48,887 nt of DNA from an uncultured Clostridia bacterium (lineage in GTDB: Bacteria; Bacillota; Clostridia; Oscillospirales; Ruminococcaceae). Below, piece by piece: positions 1-8,050 of the stretch (the stretch's first letter is position 1; every line of letters starts with the position of its first letter). The DNA is taken from assembly GCA_944387915.1 (NCBI GenBank), contig CALXGT010000006.1, positions 1 through 48,887 on the forward strand. The letters run 5' to 3'. The translations under genes and the position numbers were made by a program. The notes under the pieces are model-generated. The model saw nothing but the letters and a program-made list of their open reading frames with translations, was not told the origin of the DNA and did no database searches.

Positions 1-78
1 AGGAAAATCCAAAAGTTTAGATTTTCCCACAATGCTTATCTTTTGGTCTTTGGTTCGGAATAGTGTAGTGCTGGCGGT

Positions 79-1194
79 CTATCTCTTGTTTTCGGTTGCT
101 TGCTTCCTTACCGTACATGAGCATTGATGCAGGAGATAATCACGGCACACCTGTTCAAAGACCAGCCCCATGTAAGTGCTGAGATCTCCGGCAATTTTTC
201 GTTCCCACACAACTTCCTGTGCGTCCATTTCCAGTAACGTGCGGTTGCTGGATACATACCGGTACCAGAATCGGAACATAAAATCGGAGATGCGATACAG
301 AGTTTTGCGGGAGGAATCCTTTTCACCAAATGGTGTTTCCTTTTCCAGAATTCCCAGTTCCCGCAGAGTCTTGATATATTTCAGACATTTTGCAGGCGCT
401 TCGCCGGTTTTGGTGGCAATTTCATTGGATTTGGAGGCGCCTCCGGCGATTGCTTCAATAATAGCACAATACACTCCGGGTTCCTGCACTTCCTGCCGGA
501 GAAGCAGAAGCGGTTCTTCGTACAGATAGCCAGTCGGCTTTAAAAAGATATTCTGGATGTTTTCTTTCAGACTTTTCTGGGCAGAAATCTGCTGGAGATA
601 CATGGCAGTGCCGCCAAAAGCACCATAAAGGGTCAGCTGTTCTTCCTTGGAGAATCCTTCCAGGAATTTCACGCTGGTCCGATAGTCAAAGGGCTTCATG
701 TGCAGCTGGGCGGTTCTTCGGCCGAACAAAGGACTTTTGGCTCCCAGCACTTCTTTTTCCATAAATCCCATATAACTGCCGCAAAGAACCAAAAACAGTT
801 TTCCGTATTGCAGGGTATGGTCAATTAAATGCTGCAAAATGGAAAGCAGTGCCGGGTTGATTGCTGCCAGATATGGAAATTCATCAAAGACCAGCACCAG
901 CGGTTTTTCTGTCTGTTTGTTGTGCAGGTAAAGCAGCGCATTTTCCCAGGACGAAAAGGGTTCCAGCATGGTTTCTCCATAATGCTGAAATACCAGGTTG
1001 GAAAATTTATCCAGGTTCATTTTTTCATTACTTTGTTCTGCGGAGTAAAAAACAGTTTCCTTATCTTTGCAGAATTCCAGGAGTAAGGTCGTTTTTCCCA
1101 CTCGTCTTCGTCCGTATAGTACAAATAATTGAAAACGGTTCTGCTGGTAAAGATTTTCAAGCTCTGCCAGCTCCTTTTCTCTGCCAATAAACAT
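79..1194 (-). CDS. ATP-binding protein, ATPase_2/DUF234 family, 3' end disrupted
   Basis: The product is a P-loop ATPase of the archaeal-type ATPase/DUF234 group. A Walker A motif (GRRRVGKTT, about residues 28-36) follows a GREKEL start, and a Walker B-like VLVFDEFPYL lies near residue 100. A winged-helix segment near 250-290 precedes the DUF234-like region (YRISDFMFRFWYRYV). Family members usually continue with a PD-(D/E)XK-like nuclease end containing EID and GECKW-type motifs. Here the frame ends soon after LLHQC. Other frames downstream read KEASNRKQEID (near 75-110) and FRTKDQKISIVGKSKLLDFP (near 3-62), which look like shifted pieces of that missing end. The start is the ATG preceded by GGAGG. 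The cellular role of this family is poorly defined; it is common in accessory regions. I think this copy is probably decayed. Confidence 0.75.
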   Translation of the reverse strand: MFIGREKELAELENLYQQNRFQLFVLYGRRRVGKTTLLLEFCKDKETVFYSAEQSNEKMNLDKFSNLVFQHYGETMLEPFSSWENALLYLHNKQTEKPLVLVFDEFPYLAAINPALLSILQHLIDHTLQYGKLFLVLCGSYMGFMEKEVLGAKSPLFGRRTAQLHMKPFDYRTSVKFLEGFSKEEQLTLYGAFGGTAMYLQQISAQKSLKENIQNIFLKPTGYLYEEPLLLLRQEVQEPGVYCAIIEAIAGGASKSNEIATKTGEAPAKCLKYIKTLRELGILEKETPFGEKDSSRKTLYRISDFMFRFWYRYVSSNRTLLEMDAQEVVWERKIAGDLSTYMGLVFEQVCRDYLLHQCSCTVRKQATENKR

Positions 1195-1210
1195 TCAGAC
1201 ACCTCCATTT

Positions 1211-1271
1211 TATTAACTTTCAAGTTATTTACTTTTAAGTTAATTATACCACGAATAAAAGCAAATATCAA
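1211..1271 (-). promoter_or_regulatory. Promoter and tandem-repeat operator candidate of the ATPase gene
   Basis: On the minus strand TTGATA (1271-1266) and TATAAT (1248-1243) are separated by 17 bases, a good vegetative promoter. Directly downstream are two adjacent 15-base copies of TAACTTRAAAGTWAA, matching at 13 of 15 positions, before the GGAGG of the ATPase gene. The repeats sit at and just after the expected transcription start, where a repressor could act. The operator role is inference. Confidence 0.55.
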
Positions 1272-1413
1272 CGCATATAGCAAAGTTTATTTTGCCAGGA
1301 TTATCATCGATAGATTTAGTGGTTCTTGTGATAGCTTTCTGCATGATGTTGTGGTAATGTTGTCCTTGCCGATAGTGGTCGGGACTACTGTCCGAGAAAA
1401 GGAGGAATGGAAC

Positions 1414-2961
1414 ATGCCGGAAGTCCGGGTGATTCAGCCTGTCACGATCCAGACCACAGAAAAGCTGCGGGTGGCTGCTTATGCTCGTGTCAGCAGTGAT
1501 TCCACGGATCAGCGAAATTCCTTCTCTGCCCAGGTCAAATACTACACCCAGTTTATTCAGGCCCATGAGGACTGGCAGTTTGTGGATATCTACGCCGATC
1601 GGGGCATTACCGGAACCCGTACCGAGAAACGGGAGGACTTTCTCCGGCTGATGCGGGACTGCAGACAGGGAAAAATCGACCGGATTCTGGTTAAGTCGGT
1701 ATCCCGATTCGCCCGGAATGCCCAGGACTGCATCAAAGCGGTGCGGGAACTGAAAAATCTGGATGTGACGGTATTTTTTGAAAAGGAACGGATCAATACC
1801 AGTGTGATGAGCAATGAGATGTTTCTCAGCATGATGAGTGCCTTTGCTCAAGAGGAATCCATTTCCATCTCGAAAAATATGCGCAAAGGCGCTGTCATGC
1901 GGATGCAGAATGGTACTTTCCGGCTGTCGCAGATTCCATATGGATACCGGTGTGATCAGAATGGAAAGCTGGTCATTTGTGAGGAAGAAGCCCGTGTCGT
2001 GCGGTATATTTATGAGAGATTTCTGCAAGGTGCCGGAATCCACCAAATCGCCACCCAACTGATCAAAGCAGAAGTGCCCAAGCTGAACGGAAAACCTGTT
2101 TGGAGCCGCCATGGAATCCTGTATATCCTGACAAATGAACGATACATGGGGGATGAATTGTACCGAAAAAGTTATCGCACCGAAGAAATTCCCTTTAAGA
2201 AGATCGATAACCACGGAGAGAAAGCACAATTCTATGCGGAAAATACCCATGAGGGAATTATCAGTAAAGAAACTTTTGAAAAGGTTCAAGTGCTCCTGCA
2301 AGGTAAATCCCAAAAATTTGGTCAGGATCAGAAGAACGAACCTTACACTTTCAGCGGAAAATTTCTATGCGCAGAATGCAGTTCTGTCCTGTATCGGCGG
2401 GTGACAGCCAAAGGAATCCGGTGGGTGTGTTCCCGGCATCTGCATCATCCGGACCAGTGTGGGCAAAAGGGAATCTCGGAAGATCTGGTGCAGAATCGGT
2501 TTCAGATACTCCTTCACAAGTTATCCCAGAACCGGGATGCCATTCTGGGAGAATATCTCAAGCTGCTGCAGGAACTGAAAGATCGGGAATTATTTCTTCA
2601 TCCAGATGCTATGGAACTGAACCGGCAGATTGCCATGCTGTCCGAGCAGAGTCATACACTTCACAGCCTGTGGGCAAAGGAGTGCATTGATTCTGCTTTT
2701 TTTATCGCCCAAACCAACGAACTGGAACAAAAAATTCGAAAACTTCGGACAGAACTGCAGCGGTACCGGGACAGCAGCGACTATGCCGGAATGATCGAAC
2801 AAACCAAGCGGCTGATTTCGCTGGTATCTGCACCATTGGATCACTTTGACCCGGAGATTTTTCGCAAAACAGTGGAACAGGTCATCGTTTCAGATACAAC
2901 ACTGGTGTTTCAGCTGAAAAACAGGCTGAAGCTGGAAGAAACAAGGGAAGGATCGGACTAA
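1414..2961 (+). CDS. Large serine recombinase 1 of a three-gene recombinase operon
   Basis: This is a 515-residue large serine recombinase (resolvase/invertase catalytic domain, recombinase domain, zinc ribbon, coiled coil). The catalytic serine is in YARVSS (about Ser27), with the family DRGITGT and KSVSRFARN motifs following. A C-x2-C zinc ribbon begins at LCAECSSVLYRR, and a Glu/Gln/Leu-rich coiled coil occupies the last third. The upstream frame is open to 1129, but the ATG at 1414 has GGAGG eight bases before it and begins the conserved protein. The stop codon lies one base before the next start. Such enzymes integrate and excise mobile elements by strand exchange through a 5'-phosphoserine link. 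It probably works with the next two gene products. Confidence 0.9.
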   Translation: MPEVRVIQPVTIQTTEKLRVAAYARVSSDSTDQRNSFSAQVKYYTQFIQAHEDWQFVDIYADRGITGTRTEKREDFLRLMRDCRQGKIDRILVKSVSRFARNAQDCIKAVRELKNLDVTVFFEKERINTSVMSNEMFLSMMSAFAQEESISISKNMRKGAVMRMQNGTFRLSQIPYGYRCDQNGKLVICEEEARVVRYIYERFLQGAGIHQIATQLIKAEVPKLNGKPVWSRHGILYILTNERYMGDELYRKSYRTEEIPFKKIDNHGEKAQFYAENTHEGIISKETFEKVQVLLQGKSQKFGQDQKNEPYTFSGKFLCAECSSVLYRRVTAKGIRWVCSRHLHHPDQCGQKGISEDLVQNRFQILLHKLSQNRDAILGEYLKLLQELKDRELFLHPDAMELNRQIAMLSEQSHTLHSLWAKECIDSAFFIAQTNELEQKIRKLRTELQRYRDSSDYAGMIEQTKRLISLVSAPLDHFDPEIFRKTVEQVIVSDTTLVFQLKNRLKLEETREGSD

Positions 2962-2962
2962 C

Positions 2963-3790
2963 ATGAGCAAAAAACGGATATTCCCCTTTGGGTATCAAAT
3001 GCGGGAAGGACAGATCATGGTCAATCCGCAGGAAGCCCAGATGGTGCGGGAGATTTTTGAACAGTACCGTCTGGGAAAAACCACTCCGGAACTGGCCGCC
3101 AGTGCCATACTGCAAGGGGTTCCCTATCGGGAAGGGACTGCAATTTGGAACAAGAATATGGTGTGCCGGATTCTGGACGATACCCGATACACAGGAACAG
3201 GGGAATATCCGCCCATTGTGGAACAGGCGTTATATGACGCTGTCTGTGCCCGGCGTTCCGGCAGCAGAAAAAAGGACGCTATTCTCCCCAAGGAAATCCG
3301 GGAGAAAATTGCCTGCCCTAAATGCGGACGGACACTCTGCCGGACTGCCTGCAGGAACGGCAAAATAACCTGGAGCTGTCCGGACTGCGGGTGGGAAAGC
3401 GGCTGGCTGGAGGACCGCCAGCTTCTCCGGCAGATTACTGCCATTCTGAACCGGTTGATTGCCGAACCAAACCTTACGGAAAGAAGCGTTCAAAACCCGG
3501 ATTTCCTTTCCATTGACGCCATGCGGCTGACCCATGAAATCAACCGCAAGCTGGGGGACCCCAAGGCAGATACAGATGAACTGCTGCATCTGATTCAGCA
3601 GTGTGCCCAGGAGAAATACCGGGTGTGTACCGCAATCGGGTGGGAAAATCAAAGAATTGCCGAATACCTTGCCGGACAGCAGCCAGCGGAAACAGCAGAC
3701 ACAGCCTTGTTTGAAAAAATCGTAAAAAGCGTGATTATTAGCAGCGGAGAAATTTTCATCCGGCTGAAGAATGGCGTAATATTATCATAG
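2963..3790 (+). CDS. Recombinase-domain protein lacking the catalytic domain (middle gene of the triplet)
   Basis: This 275-residue protein begins directly in the recombinase (DNA-binding) domain: FPFGYQMREGQIMVNPQEA resembles the PFGYR...vdpeEA region of large serine recombinases. A zinc ribbon follows (CPKCGRTLC ... CPDCGW), then a helical C-terminus ending in a typical VKSVIIS...IRLKNG strand pair. The whole N-terminal resolvase domain with its catalytic serine is absent. The ATG overlaps the preceding TAA by one base and the next gene begins four bases after its stop, so the gene is embedded in an operon and reads as intact rather than a decayed fragment. A role as DNA-binding or directionality partner of the two full-length recombinases is inference. 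Confidence 0.8.
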   Translation: MSKKRIFPFGYQMREGQIMVNPQEAQMVREIFEQYRLGKTTPELAASAILQGVPYREGTAIWNKNMVCRILDDTRYTGTGEYPPIVEQALYDAVCARRSGSRKKDAILPKEIREKIACPKCGRTLCRTACRNGKITWSCPDCGWESGWLEDRQLLRQITAILNRLIAEPNLTERSVQNPDFLSIDAMRLTHEINRKLGDPKADTDELLHLIQQCAQEKYRVCTAIGWENQRIAEYLAGQQPAETADTALFEKIVKSVIISSGEIFIRLKNGVILS

Positions 3791-3794
3791 AGGA

Positions 3795-5402
3795 ATGAGC
3801 AATATGCAGGAACATCGCAAACAAGTTCGGGAAATCCCGGCAAACCCTTTTCTTCAAAACCAAAGTCGAGGGAAACGGCTCCGGGTGGCAGCCTACTGCC
3901 GGGTCAGTACTGAGCAGGAGGAACAGGAAAGCAGTTTTGAAAATCAGGTGGCCTACTACACCAACCTGATTCAAAGCAATCCGGAATGGGAATGTGCGGG
4001 GATTTTTGCCGACCGTGGCATCAGCGGAACCAAGGATACCATCCGGCCGGAATTTATGAAAATGATTGAGCAATGCAAAAAGCACAAGATCGACCTGATC
4101 CTCACCAAATCCCTGAGCCGGTTTTCCCGGAATACCCTGGATTCCATTACCTACATCCGCCTGCTGAAAAGCCTGAATGTGGCGGTGGAGTTTGAAAAAG
4201 AGGGCTTAAATACCAGCGATGTCAGCAGTGAAATTTACCTCACCTGGTTCAGCGCCTTCGCTCAGGCGGAGAGCGAATCCATCAGCCAGAATGTCACCAT
4301 GGGAAAGCGGCGGCAATATAAAGAGGGAAAATTCCCCTTTCATTACAGTCACTTCCTGGGTTACCGGAAGGGTGCGGATGGAGAACCGGAGATCGAGCCG
4401 GAGGGTGCTGCGGTGGTAACTCGCATTTTTTACAATTATTTGGGCGGGGACACACCGCGCCAGATAGCTGCCGCTTTGGAAAACGATGGAATCCTGTCAC
4501 CAACAGGACGGTCGACCTGGTCCACCAGCACTGTCCAGAACATTCTGAGGAACGAAAAATATGCCGGGGATGTCCTGCTGCAAAAGACTTACACTTCCGA
4601 CTTTCTGCAGAAGAAGGTAAAGAAGAATCGGGGCGAGGTGGCACAATATTACATAACGGATAATCATCCCGCCATTATACCTCGGGAAATCTTTCAAGAG
4701 GTTCAATTGGAGATTGCCAGAAGGAACAGCAAACGGAAAGTTTCCTGCCGGAGGACGAAATCGGAACAGGGGAAATACACCAGCAAGTTCGCTTTGTCGG
4801 AACGGCTGGTTTGCGGGGAATGCGGGGCCATGTACCGGCGAACCCAATGGATCAAGCGGGACGGAACCAAGGAAAACGTCTGGCGGTGCATCAACCGGCT
4901 GGAATTTGGGACAAAATACTGCAAGCACTCGCCCAGTCTTAAAGAGCCGGTTCTACACGAGGCCATCCTGAACTGCATCTGGTCGGTGTACCACAGCAAA
5001 GAAGAAATCACCCAGGCAATGCAGGCAGCACAGAAAAAGGCATTGTTTATTGGGGAGCAAACAGAAGATCCGGAAGTGATTCGCCGGAAAATCCGGCATA
5101 TTGATCAGGAGATGTCCAACCTGCTGGTGTTCGCGGCGCAGAGCGAAAAAACGGAATTTTTTGAGGAACGGTTCAAGGTGATGACCCGGGAAAAAACAGA
5201 GTTGACAGAGAAGCTGGAACAACTGGAAGCACAAACTCCGGATAGTGAGGAAAAAAATCCATCTATTGAAGCAGATGCTCTTTCCTTGCCGGAATTTAAC
5301 GACAACTTTATACGTCGTGTAGTGGAGCAGGTGACGGTGCTTTCCGAAAGTCGGATTGAAGTAAGATTTGTGGGTGGTTTTTCTAAGGTGGGGAATATAT
5401 AG
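3795..5402 (+). CDS. Large serine recombinase 3 of the triplet
   Basis: This 535-residue large serine recombinase has its catalytic serine in YCRVST (about Ser38), followed by DRGISGTKD and KSLSRFSRN, a recombinase domain near 200-310, a zinc ribbon (CGECGAMYRR ... C) near 340-380 and a coiled coil to the end. The start at 3795 has GAGG close upstream; the in-frame ATG at 3804 is an alternative. It is the last gene of the three-gene operon. The stop codon lies inside a perfect palindrome (5395-5415). With the first recombinase it presumably mediates insertion or excision of the surrounding accessory DNA. Confidence 0.9.
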   Translation: MSNMQEHRKQVREIPANPFLQNQSRGKRLRVAAYCRVSTEQEEQESSFENQVAYYTNLIQSNPEWECAGIFADRGISGTKDTIRPEFMKMIEQCKKHKIDLILTKSLSRFSRNTLDSITYIRLLKSLNVAVEFEKEGLNTSDVSSEIYLTWFSAFAQAESESISQNVTMGKRRQYKEGKFPFHYSHFLGYRKGADGEPEIEPEGAAVVTRIFYNYLGGDTPRQIAAALENDGILSPTGRSTWSTSTVQNILRNEKYAGDVLLQKTYTSDFLQKKVKKNRGEVAQYYITDNHPAIIPREIFQEVQLEIARRNSKRKVSCRRTKSEQGKYTSKFALSERLVCGECGAMYRRTQWIKRDGTKENVWRCINRLEFGTKYCKHSPSLKEPVLHEAILNCIWSVYHSKEEITQAMQAAQKKALFIGEQTEDPEVIRRKIRHIDQEMSNLLVFAAQSEKTEFFEERFKVMTREKTELTEKLEQLEAQTPDSEEKNPSIEADALSLPEFNDNFIRRVVEQVTVLSESRIEVRFVGGFSKVGNI

Positions 5403-5415
5403 TTATACTATATAT
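5395..5415. repeat. Perfect palindrome across the stop codon of the third recombinase
   Basis: Arms ATATATAGT and ACTATATAT are separated by TAT and enclose the TAG stop at 5400-5402. It could be a recombination site, a protein-binding site or a weak hairpin. No T-tract follows, so a rho-independent terminator is unlikely. Confidence 0.6.
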
Positions 5416-5601
5416 AAAATTGTTTTTACAATTATTTCACACACAGAAATGAATTTACTTGTGCATTTATAGAATATTTTTCTTTAAAATTTCTTATTTT
5501 TCATTTCACTTTTATGTTAGTAATACGCTTATATAATAGAGACACTTAAGCAAGGTAAAGGGAGGTGTTTCCAGTGGTTATTTTTTAGCTGGTATAGGAT
5601 A

Positions 5602-5835
5602 GTGTCGTTACAAGGATGTGATTTTCATGGTGAAACGACTTTCGATAGCAGCATTGGCACGATGCTAATAGTGGAGTCCGTCTATGCTATGTCTCATGGT
5701 ACTCCCGATATTCAGGTTACGTTCACCCGTAGTGGGACTATGTCGAATTACTGTTTCTCTGTAAATGGAAATCATATCAAAGATGAAAATGAGGCGACAG
5801 TCTCCCCTATCCAATTTTCAAAGGTCTGTGAGTAG
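5602..5835 (+). CDS. Small protein of unknown function, possibly frameshifted at its 5' end
   Basis: The open frame codes 77 residues rich in Ser, Thr and Gly, with no recognised domain and no hydrophobic segment. It begins at GTG 5602, which lacks a Shine-Dalgarno site. A good GGAGG (5561-5565) lies eight bases before a GTG at 5574, but that frame stops after four codons at a run of six T (5581-5586). Removing one T would join GTG 5574 to this frame and add ten residues (VVIFSWYRIV then SLQGCDF). Either the gene carries a one-base slip or the base run is miscounted. TATAAT at 5532-5537 is a possible -10. It lies between the recombinases and the SpoIID-like gene. Confidence 0.45.
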   Translation: MSLQGCDFHGETTFDSSIGTMLIVESVYAMSHGTPDIQVTFTRSGTMSNYCFSVNGNHIKDENEATVSPIQFSKVCE

Positions 5836-6038
5836 TCTGATATTGTATCTGCTCAAATTGCAAAATAAGAATTTCCCGTTTCTGTTAGGGGGGATAAGAC
5901 TCAAATCTCTAGAGATCATCAACATAAACTTCAATTGGTAGGATTGGTCATTTCCAGCCGGACAGCCTTCCCTTGCGCATATAGTTGCAGGAACCATGAA
6001 GGTACCGACCTATACAACATTTTTTGGAGGTCTAAAGG

Positions 6039-7127
6039 ATGAAAAAGGTTAAACAAATTCTTTCTATTATGGCATCTATGGCCGTTGCTATGTCTTTCTC
6101 CACGAATGCGTTGGCCGCAGATATTACAACCAATACTAATGAACAGTTAGTTATTGATTATTTGGAAAGCATCAACTCTGGAGATTGGAATAATTGGGTT
6201 TCTTTCTTCGCCCCTTCTGTCCAAGACGACTATGAAATGTTTGTTTCAAATGAGAGTAATCTTCAAAATAATACTGGCATACTTACTGTTAATTCTGTCG
6301 ATGTGCTCTCTGTAGAGAAAGTCGATAATTCTTATGCACCTAAAGTTTATCCTGAGTTAATGGAGTACTTTGCTTCTGAATCCACTTACGAATGTTATAA
6401 GGTTGATATGGATACTGACGTAAATCAGGATAATGGTTATTTTTCCGATGGCATCAGTAGTCACTTAGTAATCCTTGTTAAAGATAATGATGAATGGCAC
6501 ATCGGAACAATGCTGGGATGCCCCGATGAACTCAATGACGCAAATTCACTTTCAAGTATTTCCGCTCGTAAGGGATATGGATTCTGCGATTGTGGTTCGG
6601 AGCCGAGTACCATCAAAGTAATGGATGAAACAGGATACGTTGACCCTGCGGGTGTAGATTTTCAAGACTTTATTGTAAATGTAACCTGCAACGAAATCGG
6701 AAATGAGGGCTATGACACGGAAGCGTTGAAAGCTAATATCATGGCTGTTAAAATGTGTGGTTGGTGGGCTGTTGAAGCAGAATACCGTGAGAATTTCGGC
6801 TGCGATATTAAAAATGGAGATGTAAATTATCGTAGTTCTCTTTTAACTACAGATAAAAACACTGAAATTGTTAAAGATGCTGTCAGTGATGTGGATGGTT
6901 GGCGAATGGTTAGCAGCTCCGGAACAGGCGGCAAACTCTTTTTCGCAGCTTACTATGCGGGCAGTTATAATGATTCTGGTAAAGGTACAGGTCAGCTTCG
7001 TCAAAATGGCTCTAACTATCTTGCAGAATCTCTTGGCTATGATTGGAAAGAAATCCTACATTATTATTATGATGGTTCAAGTCATAACAACCCCGATGTC
7101 GGCACTGTTCAGATTACCAATAGTTAA
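6039..7127 (+). CDS. Secreted protein with NTF2-like and SpoIID/LytB-like regions
   Basis: This 362-residue protein has a clear signal peptide (MKKVKQILSI, hydrophobic core, cleavage after ALA). Residues about 35-160 look like an NTF2/SnoaL-type cone domain (NEQLVIDYLESINSGDWNNW, then VILVKDNDEWHIGTM). The C-terminal half resembles SpoIID/LytB proteins: FQDFIVNVTCNEIGNEGYDTEALKAN, then AYYAG, then LAESLGYDWKEILHYYYDG near the end. SpoIID proteins are wall-active lytic transglycosylases in spore engulfment; this copy lies outside any sporulation cluster and has its own exported N-terminal module. GGAGG precedes the ATG. Activity is not certain because the match is by pattern only. It is followed by a lipoprotein gene. 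Confidence 0.6.
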   Translation: MKKVKQILSIMASMAVAMSFSTNALAADITTNTNEQLVIDYLESINSGDWNNWVSFFAPSVQDDYEMFVSNESNLQNNTGILTVNSVDVLSVEKVDNSYAPKVYPELMEYFASESTYECYKVDMDTDVNQDNGYFSDGISSHLVILVKDNDEWHIGTMLGCPDELNDANSLSSISARKGYGFCDCGSEPSTIKVMDETGYVDPAGVDFQDFIVNVTCNEIGNEGYDTEALKANIMAVKMCGWWAVEAEYRENFGCDIKNGDVNYRSSLLTTDKNTEIVKDAVSDVDGWRMVSSSGTGGKLFFAAYYAGSYNDSGKGTGQLRQNGSNYLAESLGYDWKEILHYYYDGSSHNNPDVGTVQITNS

Positions 7128-7170
7128 ATATACTTCACTAGGTGCCAGTATAACTTATTCGTAAGTTTTC

Positions 7171-7207
7171 TTTCTTCTGCCCAAACATCATATTTGGGCA
7201 GAAGAAA
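7171..7207. other. Perfect 15-bp hairpin between the SpoIID-like and lipoprotein genes
   Basis: TTTCTTCTGCCCAAA (7171-7185) pairs exactly with 7193-7207 around a seven-base loop. The downstream tract is only weakly T-rich, so partial termination or RNA processing between the two genes fits better than full termination. Confidence 0.6.
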
Positions 7208-7234
7208 TTCCATTTTAAGAGGGGGGCTAGTACC

Positions 7235-7891
7235 ATGAAAAAATCATATCAAATTATACTTTCCTCAATCTTAGGAATTATCTTGCTGATGCTCAGCGCT
7301 TGTATGAAAGCAGATTTTGATTCGCAAGCTCTTCCTAACTCAACAGATGAAGATACATTACAGCAAATAACTTTTCCTGCTAGTACAGAAGAAAAAAATG
7401 AGTTTAATCAAGAGATTTTTGATATAAGTCCATTTAATATTGAAGTTTCCTTACCGAATGGATGGCATTTTGATGAATTCGATTCACAATCCAACACTTA
7501 TCTCTATAATGGCGTTTGGTCACGTGTTGGAATTTTTGATGATAATAATAATTGTGTAGGAGCAGTTGGATATAATATCTTTGAACCCGATGAAGAAGCA
7601 GAAGACGAAAAAATGTCTATCTACAATCAGATTGCACTTGGAAATGATTACAATTTTAATGTTAAACACAGTTATAATGTAGTTAAAGAATTCGATGCAG
7701 GTGAAGTTGCCACAGTGGATGTATATTACTCGCCTGTTATGTTGGATAACAAGGATACTGAAGTTACAAATTATGGTATCCTCGCTTATAATAACGACAA
7801 ATCTGTTTATGTTGCTTTTGAATTTGATAGTTCTGCCACTACAGATGAAACTATAGCAAGCATTTCTAATAGCATTAATTTTGTTGATTAA
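7235..7891 (+). CDS. Lipoprotein of unknown function
   Basis: The 218-residue protein has an N-terminal lipoprotein signal with lipobox LSAC (Cys23), so it should be lipid-anchored on the outer face of the membrane. An acidic, low-complexity linker follows, then a domain beginning FNIEVSLPNGWHFDEF that resembles the general shape of PsbP/photosystem-like or DUF-type extracellular beta domains in Firmicute lipoproteins; I do not recognise a specific family. GAGGGGGG lies before the ATG. Its 3' end is 20 bases before a strong terminator, so it closes the unit begun by the SpoIID-like gene. Confidence 0.7.
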   Translation: MKKSYQIILSSILGIILLMLSACMKADFDSQALPNSTDEDTLQQITFPASTEEKNEFNQEIFDISPFNIEVSLPNGWHFDEFDSQSNTYLYNGVWSRVGIFDDNNNCVGAVGYNIFEPDEEAEDEKMSIYNQIALGNDYNFNVKHSYNVVKEFDAGEVATVDVYYSPVMLDNKDTEVTNYGILAYNNDKSVYVAFEFDSSATTDETIASISNSINFVD

Positions 7892-7911
7892 ATGAGAAAA
7901 TATATATGAGA

Positions 7912-7957
7912 AAGGCTGCCTGTCAGTTCGAAATGGGGCTGGCAGGCAGCCTTTTTT
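7912..7957 (+). terminator. Rho-independent terminator after the lipoprotein gene
   Basis: A GC-rich stem GGCTGCCTGtCAG / CTGgCAGGCAGCC is followed by a run of six T. Confidence 0.9.
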
Positions 7958-7978
7958 ATATATAATATGGTGAATGAA

Positions 7979-8007
7979 TTGTCTTTCCGATGCTTCGGTG
8001 ATATAAT
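7979..8007 (+). promoter_or_regulatory. Vegetative promoter of the DUF2971 unit
   Basis: TTGTCT (7979-7984) and TATAAT (8002-8007) are 17 bases apart, about 45 bases before the DUF2971 start. Confidence 0.7.
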
Positions 8008-8050
8008 GAATATATTATAAGGCACACCAGATTGGTAAGGGGTGGGGATT

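Noticed and set aside
1129-1413. N-terminal extension of the first recombinase
   Set aside because: It reads back through the ATPase promoter and start, has no ribosome site and lacks family similarity.
5836-6038. Possible riboswitch before the SpoIID-like gene
   Set aside because: Some GC-rich paired pieces occur, but they do not match the c-di-GMP or other consensus sequences I know.
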